The position numbers and the translations under genes were made by a program. The notes below the pieces were generated by a model. The model saw only the letters and a program-made list of their open reading frames with translations, ran no database searches and was not told the DNA's origin. Below are positions 14,403-22,094 of a DNA stretch of 64,000 nt, piece by piece. Source of the DNA: Novosphingobium huizhouense (GTDB taxonomy: Bacteria > Pseudomonadota > Alphaproteobacteria > Sphingomonadales > Sphingomonadaceae); assembly GCF_020179475.1 (NCBI RefSeq), contig NZ_JAILXZ010000001.1, positions 992,001 to 1,056,000 on the forward strand, read 5' to 3'. Position 1 is the first letter of the stretch. Each line of letters opens with the position of its first letter.

Positions 14403-15002
14403 ATGGGACAACCGTTTGAGATCGTGGGGCAGCCGCTTTCGCTGTGGCTCGCGCCTGTGGGCACCACCTTCCCGCTGATCGGCGCGGCGCCTTCGGGCAG
14501 CTGGGCGCTGATCGGCACCAGTGGCACGCGCAACCAGGACGAAGGCGGCGTTACCACGACGCACAGCCAGACGATCCAGAAGGTGCGGCCGGGCGGCACC
14601 ACCGGCGCGGTGAAGGCGTTCCGCAACGAAGAGGACCTGTCGTTCAAGCTGACGATCTGGGATCTGACGCTCGAGCAGCTGAAGGTGGCACTCAATGCCA
14701 ACACGCTGACCACCACGGCGGCCGGCGTGGGCACGGCAGGCTTCAAGTCGATCGGCCTGTCGCGCGGCGTGGACGTGACCGAATATGCGCTCCTGGCGCG
14801 GGGCAGTTCGCCCTATGGCGACGGTATGACCGCGCAGTACCAGGTGCCGCGCTGCTTCATGTCGAACAGCCCGGCGATCGTGCACCGCAAGGGCGTGCCG
14901 GCCGGTGTCGAGCTGATGTTCGACGCGCTGGAAGACCTGTCGGCAGCAAGCGCGGACCTGCGCTTCGGCAAGCTGGTGTTCCAGCACGCGGTGGCGCTCT
15001 GA
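14403..15002 (+). CDS. Major tail tube protein
   Basis: A 199-residue protein that would form the stacked rings of the tail tube. It begins with a strand (GQPFEIVGQPLSLWLAP) and contains GTRNQDEGGVTTTHSQTIQK, followed by alternating strands and one helix (TIWDLTLEQLKVALN), the pattern of siphovirus tube proteins. A good GGAG ribosome site precedes it. A 14-bp stem-loop follows the stop, consistent with a highly expressed gene. The assignment rests on fold-like pattern plus its position between the tail completion and tail chaperone genes. Confidence 0.65.
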   Translation: MGQPFEIVGQPLSLWLAPVGTTFPLIGAAPSGSWALIGTSGTRNQDEGGVTTTHSQTIQKVRPGGTTGAVKAFRNEEDLSFKLTIWDLTLEQLKVALNANTLTTTAAGVGTAGFKSIGLSRGVDVTEYALLARGSSPYGDGMTAQYQVPRCFMSNSPAIVHRKGVPAGVELMFDALEDLSAASADLRFGKLVFQHAVAL

Positions 15003-15062
15003 CGGGCTGAGCCCGCGACGACTTCGACGGGCGGCGTTGCGGATTGGCGCCGCCTGGCGTAA

Positions 15063-15097
15063 GGGACCTGGAGCAGTCGGGAGCTGTTCCAGGTCCC
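15063..15097 (+). terminator. 14-bp stem-loop after the tail tube gene
   Basis: Arms 15063-15076 and 15084-15097 (outer part GGGACCTGGA with TCCAGGTCCC) form a nearly perfect stem with one G-U pair and a seven-base loop. It starts 60 bases after the tube stop and is followed by GCTTTGC, a weak T-rich end. A second small hairpin lies at 15030-15054. Partial terminator or mRNA-stabilising structure. Confidence 0.6.
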
Positions 15098-15132
15098 GCT
15101 TTGCATCCCCCGCATGATCTGATCGCAGTACA

Positions 15133-15153
15133 GCCCGGAACTTGTTCCGGGGC
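15133..15153. repeat. Palindrome, copy 3, ahead of the tail chaperone gene
   Basis: GCCCGGAA-CTTG-TTCCGGGGC, with the same bulged G as the copies at 2019 and 9169. It lies 35 bases before the start of the tail assembly chaperone gene. Confidence 0.65.
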
Positions 15154-15188
15154 GCGGGGCAGCCAACGCCGCAGGCATATCGCCGGGC

Positions 15189-15704
15189 ATGGACACTCCC
15201 GAAACCACCACGCTCGAAAGCGCTTTCGCGCCGCTGCTCAATCTCGACACGCTGATCATCCGGCCGGTGATCGCGATCGACGATCAGCGCTATGAAATCC
15301 TGTCGCCCGACGAGCTTTCGATCATCGACGGCCACCGCTTCGGCGTATGGGGCCGGCGCATCAACGCCATTGCCGAAAGCGACGTCGCCAGCGAGGCGGA
15401 AGAGGCCGAGCTGGAGGAGCTGGTCGACCGCATTGCGAAGCGCGTGGCGGTCGGCGTGCCGGCCGAAGTCTTCGCCAGGCTGAGCGGCGCGGCCAAGCAA
15501 GCCATCGTCGATGTTTTTACCGGGCTCCTGCTGGGCAAGCGTCTCGGCCTGGCGGGAGCGATCGCGAAGGCGGTGGGGACGAACGGCGCGATCGGCGACC
15601 AGCTGACTGGGGAGAGCTCGTCCCCCGGCTCCAGCGGTTCTACGGCGGCCGTCCCGAATGGTGGCTGGCTGAAGCGCCTCGCGCGCTGGTTCGCGCTTTC
15701 GTGA
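15189..15704 (+). CDS. Tail assembly chaperone, short form (gpG-like)
   Basis: A 171-residue protein between the tail tube and tape measure genes, where siphoviruses encode the chaperone that coats the tape measure protein. It has a small beta N-terminus (LDTLIIRPVIAIDDQRYEIL) and then helices. Its last about 30 residues are low-complexity (GESSSPGSSGS). Meanwhile the overlapping -1 frame reads conserved-looking sequence. This is the signature of the gpG/gpGT system, in which a programmed -1 frameshift yields a longer second product. Confidence 0.65.
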   Translation: MDTPETTTLESAFAPLLNLDTLIIRPVIAIDDQRYEILSPDELSIIDGHRFGVWGRRINAIAESDVASEAEEAELEELVDRIAKRVAVGVPAEVFARLSGAAKQAIVDVFTGLLLGKRLGLAGAIAKAVGTNGAIGDQLTGESSSPGSSGSTAAVPNGGWLKRLARWFALS

Positions 15705-15958
15705 CGATGATGTCGCGCATCGAAGCCCGCGAGCACCTGGACGCCATCCGGGGCCAGGGCATCGCCTTCGGCGGCTATGAGCAAGCCGACCGCAAGGCGA
15801 TGATCGATGCGCTGCACGCTGCCGAACGCGGTGAGCGCGAGGATGCGCAGGCCAAGCCAAAGCGGCCGACGTTCGACCAGATCGCGGCGATGGGCATCCA
15901 CGTGGAGTTCGTGGACCCGCCGTCAGAGCCTTCTCAGGAGGCGCTGAGCAATGGCTGA
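15626..15958 (+). CDS. Tail assembly chaperone, -1 frameshift extension (gpT-like)
   Basis: In the -1 frame relative to the upstream chaperone gene, the sequence reads RLQRFYGGRPEWWLAEAPRA and continues for about 110 residues. FYGG.PEWWL is the sort of conserved start seen in T-type extensions. Possible slip sites are the C5 run at 15622-15626, G runs at 15575-15578 and 15609-15612, and the T5 run at 15514-15518; I cannot decide between them, so the start given here is nominal. An independent start at ATG 15707 would lose the conserved part. The end overlaps the tape measure start by eight bases. Confidence 0.55.
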   Translation, partial: RLQRFYGGRPEWWLAEAPRALVRAFVTMMSRIEAREHLDAIRGQGIAFGGYEQADRKAMIDALHAAERGEREDAQAKPKRPTFDQIAAMGIHVEFVDPPSEPSQEALSNG

Positions 15959-18365
15959 GGTGCTGGGCGAAGCGCTGCTGATGCTGCGCACCGATGACGG
16001 CGCTTTCAATGCCGGCGTGGACAAGGCCAAGGCGGCGGCAACGGGCCTCGGCAAGACGCTGGACGCCGCCTCGGGCAGTTCGCTCAACCTTGCCGACAAG
16101 ATGCGCCAGGCGGCGACAAGCGGTGAGCAGGGCACGCGCGCGTTCACCGTGGCGGCTGCCGCGACCGATGCGCTGGCGATCGCGCAGACCAACGCAAAGG
16201 TCGCGATCGACAATTCGGCCGCCGCGCTGCGGGCGGCGAAGATCACCCAGGACGAGCACAACCGGACGGTGATCGAGGCCAAGCAGACGCTGGCGCTGTA
16301 CGAGGAAGAACACCGCCGCGCCCAGACCGAGCTGCGCAAGACGATCAACGCCATGGGCCAGACGACGGGCGCATCGGCCGGGCAGAAAGCCGGGCTGATG
16401 CAGCTGACGCAGCAGCTTGGCGACATGTCGACGATGTACGCGCTCGGCATGCGGCCGCAGCAGATCTTCGCCAGCCAGATCGGGCAAGTAACCGGCGCCA
16501 TCCAGCTGATGGCTGGCGAAGGCAGCAAGTTCGCGCGTTTTCTTGGCGGGCCTTGGGGCTTGGCGATCTCGACGGCGGTGATGGTGCTTGGCCCGCTCGT
16601 TGGCGAGCTGCTCTCGGCCGACGACGCGATGAAAAAGGTCGAGCTGGCATCGGACGGGCTTTCTGACGCGCAAGGCGTCCTGGGCAAGATGTTCGATCTG
16701 ACCACCGGCAAGCTGAAGCAGCAGAACGAAATGCTGCGGCTCAACGCGCAGCTCATGGCGATCAACCTGCGCGCCCAGGCGTCGGCCGAGAAGGCCAACA
16801 ACGAGAGCGCCATGGGTAACTTCCGAACCGGCACAATCGGCCTGTCGATGGGGCAGAAGGCGCTGGGCGCGCTCGGCATTCCGGTCGGTGCCTCGGTCGA
16901 GCGCGAGAACGCGGTGCGCCAGCTGGTGGCCGACATGCGCGCCGGCCGCGTCGACGGCATGCAGGCAGCGAAGCGTGCCGAAGGGCTCGACTTCAGTGGT
17001 CTTGCGGTCACCAAGGAAGAGTTCCTGAAGGCCGTTGCCGACGGGGTGTCCTATCCCGAGAAGCAGAAGATCGCCGACGCGATCGAGCAGTCGCTCAAGG
17101 ATGGCGTTCTCGATCCGTCGCTGCGCCAGCCTGGCAGCCCGAAGAAGAAGAACGGCAAGAGTGCCGCCGAGATCGCGGCAGCGTTCGAGCAGGACATGGC
17201 GGCGCTCGACCTTGAGGAGCTGCAGGCCAAGCTGGACCTGGCAACGTCGACCCAGGAGCGGGCCGATATCGCTTACGAGATGCTCGGCGAACAGCGCACC
17301 CAGCGCGAGGCCGAGATCGACGCGAACAAGGATTATAGCGAAGCGCAAAAGCGCGCGCTGAAGGCACGGCTCGACGCGCTTTACGGCAAGGAATCGGACA
17401 AGCCCGGCGTTCTCGATCTCGCAGGCGGCTTGTTCAACCAGCAGGTCGGCAAGCAGCAGCGCGACGAGGAGGCGCGCCTCGCCAACGACATGCTGGCGCG
17501 CCAGGCGCAGACGCTGGAAGCCTGGGCGCAGGTGAGCCGCAGCGCCGACGAGCGCGCGCGGCTCGAAGCCGAGGCGCTGGCCTTGCAGCAGCAGATCCAG
17601 ACCAACCTGCTCGAGCAGCAGATCGCGAGCGGCCAGGTGGCCGATGCCGAAAAGGCCCGTGCCGAGCTGGCGAGCCAGCAGGCGGCGGCGCGCACCGGGC
17701 TCGAGCAGCGCAGCGAAGGGCCGCTTGCCGCCTACGTGGCCGGCTTGCGCGACGACAAGCTGAACAATGGCCGCCGCGCCGAGGCGCTGGTGGTCGAGGA
17801 GCTGGAATACGTCCACAACGCGATCACCGATGCGATCAGCAGCCGCCTGGGGGTGAAGGACCCGCTGCTAAAGGGCCTGCTCGACTTGTTCATCCAGGAC
17901 GTGCTGATCCGGCCGATCGCCGAGGCGCTGCAAGCGGCGCGATCGAGCGGCGGCGGCGGCGGGCTGCTCGGATCGCTGGTCAAGGGCATCGGTTCGATCC
18001 TGGGCGGCGCGAGCCCGCAGGCGTCGCTGGTGAGCAGCGCCAGCGCCACGATCAGCGACCCGGCCTTCGCAGGCCTGTTCGCCGACGGCGGCACGATCCC
18101 GACCGGCAGCTGGGGCATCGTCGGCGAAGAAGGGCCGGAGCCGGTATTTGCAACCGGCAGCGGCGTGGGCGTGATGCCCAATTCGGCCTTGCGCGAGATG
18201 GGCGGCCAGCGACCGGGCGCGCTGCACGTGACGGTTTCGGGCGCGCGCGGCAACGCCGAGATCGAGGCCATGGTGCGCCAGGGCGTCGCGGCCGGCCTTA
18301 CCGCCTACGATGCCGGCGTCGGCGATCGGGTGCAGGAACATCTGGCGAGGCGCGGGCAGCAATGA
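15951..18365 (+). CDS. Tail length tape measure protein
   Basis: An 804-residue protein, the longest in the tail assembly module and placed directly after the chaperone. The N-terminal 350 residues contain the family opening (LMLRTDDGAFNAGVDKAKAA) and long helices. A hydrophobic segment FLGGPWGLAISTAVMVLGPL lies near residues 199-218. A charged coiled coil runs through residues about 400-590. The C-terminus is glycine-rich and ends in a GDRVQEHLARR helix. At about 0.15 nm per residue it would set a tail of roughly 120 nm (a rule-of-thumb estimate). The stop overlaps the next ATG. Confidence 0.8.
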   Translation: MAEVLGEALLMLRTDDGAFNAGVDKAKAAATGLGKTLDAASGSSLNLADKMRQAATSGEQGTRAFTVAAAATDALAIAQTNAKVAIDNSAAALRAAKITQDEHNRTVIEAKQTLALYEEEHRRAQTELRKTINAMGQTTGASAGQKAGLMQLTQQLGDMSTMYALGMRPQQIFASQIGQVTGAIQLMAGEGSKFARFLGGPWGLAISTAVMVLGPLVGELLSADDAMKKVELASDGLSDAQGVLGKMFDLTTGKLKQQNEMLRLNAQLMAINLRAQASAEKANNESAMGNFRTGTIGLSMGQKALGALGIPVGASVERENAVRQLVADMRAGRVDGMQAAKRAEGLDFSGLAVTKEEFLKAVADGVSYPEKQKIADAIEQSLKDGVLDPSLRQPGSPKKKNGKSAAEIAAAFEQDMAALDLEELQAKLDLATSTQERADIAYEMLGEQRTQREAEIDANKDYSEAQKRALKARLDALYGKESDKPGVLDLAGGLFNQQVGKQQRDEEARLANDMLARQAQTLEAWAQVSRSADERARLEAEALALQQQIQTNLLEQQIASGQVADAEKARAELASQQAAARTGLEQRSEGPLAAYVAGLRDDKLNNGRRAEALVVEELEYVHNAITDAISSRLGVKDPLLKGLLDLFIQDVLIRPIAEALQAARSSGGGGGLLGSLVKGIGSILGGASPQASLVSSASATISDPAFAGLFADGGTIPTGSWGIVGEEGPEPVFATGSGVGVMPNSALREMGGQRPGALHVTVSGARGNAEIEAMVRQGVAAGLTAYDAGVGDRVQEHLARRGQQ

Positions 18366-19033
18366 GCATTTTCGACTGGCCCGCCACGCTGGTGCCGCGC
18401 AACATCCAGGTGCTGCCGCCGCGCGCGACGCAGGGGCTTACCGAAAGCCTGACCCAGTTCACCCAGGCGCAGCCGGTGATCCGGCCGCCGTTCACGGTGA
18501 CGATGGAATTCGACGAGCTGTTCGGCCGGGATGTGCTGGCCTGGCGCGCGATGCTGGCGCTGCTGGAAGGCCGCGCGCACTGCGCCCGGCTGCCGCTGTT
18601 CGACCTTTGGTATCGCGCCAGCGAGGCAGCGATCGCGGCCGGGCTTTCGGGTTTCAGCGACGGTGCGCTGTTTTCGGACGGGGCGTCCTTTTCGACGTCG
18701 GACCTTGCCGACGTCACGGTGACCGGAGCGCAGGGCCAGCGCTGGATCGAAGTCGATTTCGGCGACCATGGGCAGCTGCTTGAGGGCGGCCTGTATTTCG
18801 GCATTGGCGAACACCCGTACATTGCCAGCAGCGTGGTCTGGACGGGCACCGTGGCGCGGATCCGCTGCTCGCCGACTTTGCGGACTGCCTATGCCGATGC
18901 GCCGCTCAAGCTGAAGCCGACGATGATCGGGCGGCTGACCAGCGACGACGGCGGCGCCCTGATGCTGAAGAACCTGCGCCACGGCGCGCCGTCGATCACG
19001 TTTCAGGAGGACTTCGTTGAGCCTCTTTCCTGA
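18362..19033 (+). CDS. Tail protein of unknown family (distal tail region)
   Basis: A 223-residue beta-rich protein that begins four bases before the tape measure stop. The pattern FTVTMEFDELFGRDVLAWRAM, with a later IEVDFGDHGQLLEGG and an end region IRCSPTLRTAY, resembles distal tail proteins encoded after the tape measure gene in alphaproteobacterial siphoviruses. By position it is a candidate distal-tail/baseplate hub component. No enzyme motif is seen. It overlaps the following gene by 17 bases. Confidence 0.55.
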   Translation: MSIFDWPATLVPRNIQVLPPRATQGLTESLTQFTQAQPVIRPPFTVTMEFDELFGRDVLAWRAMLALLEGRAHCARLPLFDLWYRASEAAIAAGLSGFSDGALFSDGASFSTSDLADVTVTGAQGQRWIEVDFGDHGQLLEGGLYFGIGEHPYIASSVVWTGTVARIRCSPTLRTAYADAPLKLKPTMIGRLTSDDGGALMLKNLRHGAPSITFQEDFVEPLS

Positions 19034-19613
19034 CACGATCGCGGCCGACCTTGCGGGCAAGGTGGTGCAGTGCTGCTTCCTGGTGAAGTTCGACTTCACG
19101 ACAGAGCCGGTGCGGCTGTGGATCGGCGGCAACGGCAAGCTGACCACCAACGACGGGCAGGTCTGGAGCGGGCTTGGCCAATTCGGCGCGGTGAGCGGGG
19201 TTGAGCAGGCCGTCAACGGCGATGCGCCGGAAATGAGCTTTACCCTGTCGGGCATCGACGCGCAGATCATGCGGCTCGCCAAGGATGAGTTCGAGGCCGA
19301 GGTAAAGGGCCGCCTCGTCTATGTGCTGCTGCAGTTCTTCGGCGTGGATGATCCCGACGATCCGGACAACCAGCGCCCGCTCGACCTGCCTTATCCGATC
19401 ACCGCCGCGCGCTGCCTGAAACCCGAGTTCCAGTTTGCAGAGAACGGTGAGCGATCCGTGACGGTGAAGGCCGAGAGCCTGTTTTCGCTGCGCAGCCGAC
19501 CGCGCTGGTCGATGTACACGGACGCCGACCAGCAGCGGCGCTTCCCCGGCGACAAGGGGTTCGAGTTCGTCTCTTCGCTGGTCAACAAGGTGGTGACATG
19601 GCCGGACTATTGA
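19017..19613 (+). CDS. Tail hub-like protein (DUF2163-like position)
   Basis: A 198-residue protein starting with TTG 19017, six bases after a strong CAGGAGG at 19004-19010; no closer ATG exists. Landmarks are VVQCCFLVKFDFTTEPVRLW, SGLGQFGAVSGVEQAVNG and a C-terminal FSLRSRPRWSMYTDADQQRR. The last region resembles the SCxxxWGDxxCG-like end of DUF2163 tail proteins only loosely, so the name is tentative. It lies between a distal tail protein and a cell-wall peptidase-like gene, the usual order of the tail-tip module. It overlaps both neighbours by 16-17 bases. Confidence 0.5.
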   Translation: MSLFPDTIAADLAGKVVQCCFLVKFDFTTEPVRLWIGGNGKLTTNDGQVWSGLGQFGAVSGVEQAVNGDAPEMSFTLSGIDAQIMRLAKDEFEAEVKGRLVYVLLQFFGVDDPDDPDNQRPLDLPYPITAARCLKPEFQFAENGERSVTVKAESLFSLRSRPRWSMYTDADQQRRFPGDKGFEFVSSLVNKVVTWPDY

Positions 19614-20032
19614 GACCCGGCCAGGACGCAGTCGCGTCAACGCTGGAAGTGTGGGCGCGGCTGCCGTTCAAGTGGGGCAGCACCGACTGCTTCCTGTCGG
19701 TGCTGGACCATGTGGAGTTCGTGACCGGCCGGCAACTGCAGGTCAGGCCGCGCTATCGCACCGCGCTGGGCGCGCAGCGCATCCTGCAGCGCTGGGGCGG
19801 TTTCGAGGCCTATTGCAGCATGGTCATGGCGCGGCTCGGCTGCCCGACCACGGTCAATCCCGAACGCGGCGACGTGGGCCTGGTCCGCCTGCCCGACGTA
19901 GGCCTGACCATGTGCCTGTGCATCGGTGAGCTGTGGGCCGCGCGCGGCGACCATGAAGTCCTGACCGCACGGTGCGAGCCCGAAATCGCCTGGCGCGTGG
20001 TGGCAGGAGGCAGCCAGTGCCCCAGGCAATAG
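19598..20032 (+). CDS. NlpC/P60-like tail peptidase domain (DUF6950-like)
   Basis: A 144-residue protein with the pattern of tail-tip NlpC/P60 relatives: LPFKWGSTDCFLSVLDHVEF (residues about 25-44), in which the FxWGxxDC cysteine corresponds to the nucleophile region, and GDVGLVRLPDVGLTMCLCIG, where a catalytic histidine would normally follow in the strand. I do not see a clear histidine in that strand, so it may be an inactive DUF6950-type member. Position before the tail-tip J-like gene fits a tail peptidoglycan hydrolase or assembly factor. Confidence 0.55.
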   Translation: MAGLLRPGQDAVASTLEVWARLPFKWGSTDCFLSVLDHVEFVTGRQLQVRPRYRTALGAQRILQRWGGFEAYCSMVMARLGCPTTVNPERGDVGLVRLPDVGLTMCLCIGELWAARGDHEVLTARCEPEIAWRVVAGGSQCPRQ

Positions 20033-22083
20033 CAGCCTTCATCGGCGGCGTGGCCTTTGCCGCGACAACGGTCGGCCAGATCGTGGGCTGGCTGGTCCTG
20101 ACCGCGATCACCACCGGCCTCAGCGCGCTGGTGACTTCGGTCTTCGGGCCGGCGCGGCCCAAGCCGAGCGACGGCCAGCTGACCGCCCGCGGTTCGGTCG
20201 AGAGCCGCCGTCGCAACTACGGCATCGTCCATACGGGCGGGGTGCTGACGTTCGAGGAAAGCAGCAACGGCACGCTGGGCATCGTCGTGACGCAGGGGAC
20301 CGGCGAAGAAACCGAGATCCTGGAGCATCGGATCAACGACCGGAAGGTAACGCTGGACGGCAGCGGCACTGTTACCGAGGCGAGCTATCGCGGCGCGATC
20401 CATATCTACACGCGCCTGGGCACCGCGTCCCAGACGGCGATATCGCAACTGACGGCCAAGTTCTCGCAGTGGACAAGCAACCATCGCCAGCGCGGCTGCA
20501 CGCATGCCGCGATCATCTGCGACCCGGTCAAGCAGAAGTATTTCAGCGAAGTCTTCAACGGCCGCGAGCCTGTCTACACCTCGATCCGCAAGGGCGTGAA
20601 AGTCTACGATCCACGGCTTGATTCGACGGCAGGCGGCAGCGGGCCGCAGCGGTTGAACGATCGGAGCACCTGGGCCTGGAACGACAACGCGGCGCTGGTG
20701 ATCGGCGACTATGCGGCGCACGAGGACGGCTACGGGCTCGGCTACGAGAATGTGAACTGGGCCAACATCGCGGCCCAGGCGGACATCTGCGACCAGACGG
20801 TAACGACCGTCACGGCCGCGACGATCAAGCGCTGGCGGCTATGGGCGAGCTACCAGCTTTCGAAGGATGAGCGCCGCCAGGTGCTGGCCGACATGCTGAA
20901 GGCCTGCGACGGTTTCTGCTGGCAGGGGCCGGACTTCAAGTTCAACCTGCTGGTGGGCGCCTACGAAGCGCCGACGCTGACCATCACGGACGATCATATC
21001 CTGGCGCTGGGCGCGTCGCTGGGGCCGAAGGCGCAGCAGCGGGTGAGCACGCTCAAGATGCTCTATACCGAAGCGGCGATCGGGTATCGCGAGCAGGAGA
21101 GCGCCGGCATCGACGTGCCAGGCGCCGACGAGGATCCGAACACGGATCCCCAGGCAATCCAGCTCTACTATGCGCCGCACCATAACCAGGCGCAGCGGGT
21201 GGGCAAATTGATGGCAGCGCGCCTGGGCGACCGGTGGCACCTGGACCTGTCGCTGAACCTGTTCGGGCTCAACCTGCTCGGCCGGCGCTTCGTCCGGATC
21301 GTTTCAGAGCAGTTCCCGATCGATGCGACCTTCGCGATCGACAGCGGGGTCAAGATCAACATCGGCCGCACCCGCACGACGATCCAGGCCGGGCTGATCG
21401 AAGTGCGACCGGAGGACTGGGCGTTCGACGCCTCGGCCGAGGAAGGCACGCCGCCGATCGCGCCCGACACCACGAGCGCGCCCGTGGTTATCGCCGTGCC
21501 GACAGGCCTTGCGCTGAGCGCCGTGCAGATCGCGCTGAGCAGTGGCGGCGGGGTGGCGATCGCGGCCACCTGGTCGCCCGATCGCGCGGACCTGGCCTAC
21601 GAGGTGCGCTACCGGCCGACGGCAGGCGGCGACTGGGTGATGATGACGGTCGACAACGACGCGCTGACTGCGCGCAGCGGGCCTGTCGATACCTCGACGC
21701 AGTACGAGGTGCAGATCCGGGCTGTGACGCTGAGCTATCGAGCGAGCGCCTGGAGCAGCTCGGTTACCATCACGCCGGTCGCCTCGAACACGCCATCGGC
21801 GCCGGCCTCGCTCGCGGCGACGGGCGCGGCCGGATCGGCCAGCATCACCTTCCGCATGCCGGTTGAAAGCAGCCTGGCCTATGCGCGGCTATATCGCGGG
21901 ACGAGCAGCTCGTTCGGATCCGCCACCCAAGTCGGCGGGGATATCGTCGGCGCCCTGGGCGAGGTCAAAACCATCTCCGACACCGGCCTTAGCGCCGGCA
22001 CCAAGTATTACTGGGCGCGCGCCTTCACCAGCTCGGGAGGCGCTGGCGCGCTTGCCGGGCCGGTGACCGCGACCGTCACCTGA
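20017..22083 (+). CDS. Tail tip attachment protein, J-like, with fibronectin type III domains
   Basis: A 688-residue tail-tip protein. It starts at GTG 20017, six bases after AGGAGG (20005-20010), and opens with a hydrophobic segment (IAAFIGGVAFAATTVGQIVG) common in alphaproteobacterial J-like proteins. Residues about 60-460 form the hub-like body. From about residue 490 two fibronectin type III-like domains follow, with strands such as LAYEVRYRPTAGGDWVMMTV and STQYEVQIRAVTLSYRASAW. It would join the tube to the fibre and contact the host. The fibre gene follows after 11 bases. Confidence 0.75.
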   Translation: MPQAIAAFIGGVAFAATTVGQIVGWLVLTAITTGLSALVTSVFGPARPKPSDGQLTARGSVESRRRNYGIVHTGGVLTFEESSNGTLGIVVTQGTGEETEILEHRINDRKVTLDGSGTVTEASYRGAIHIYTRLGTASQTAISQLTAKFSQWTSNHRQRGCTHAAIICDPVKQKYFSEVFNGREPVYTSIRKGVKVYDPRLDSTAGGSGPQRLNDRSTWAWNDNAALVIGDYAAHEDGYGLGYENVNWANIAAQADICDQTVTTVTAATIKRWRLWASYQLSKDERRQVLADMLKACDGFCWQGPDFKFNLLVGAYEAPTLTITDDHILALGASLGPKAQQRVSTLKMLYTEAAIGYREQESAGIDVPGADEDPNTDPQAIQLYYAPHHNQAQRVGKLMAARLGDRWHLDLSLNLFGLNLLGRRFVRIVSEQFPIDATFAIDSGVKINIGRTRTTIQAGLIEVRPEDWAFDASAEEGTPPIAPDTTSAPVVIAVPTGLALSAVQIALSSGGGVAIAATWSPDRADLAYEVRYRPTAGGDWVMMTVDNDALTARSGPVDTSTQYEVQIRAVTLSYRASAWSSSVTITPVASNTPSAPASLAATGAAGSASITFRMPVESSLAYARLYRGTSSSFGSATQVGGDIVGALGEVKTISDTGLSAGTKYYWARAFTSSGGAGALAGPVTATVT

Positions 22084-22094
22084 GCGAGGGCAGC

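Noticed and set aside
15707..15958. Independent small gene starting at ATG 15707 before the tape measure
   Set aside because: Possible, but the conserved-looking FYGGRPEWW stretch is in the same frame immediately upstream, so a frameshift extension explains more.
14352..17816. 1,154-codon minus-strand frame opposite the phage tail genes
   Set aside because: All supported phage genes run rightward with overlapping starts and stops; the opposite frame shows no motif and is a GC shadow.
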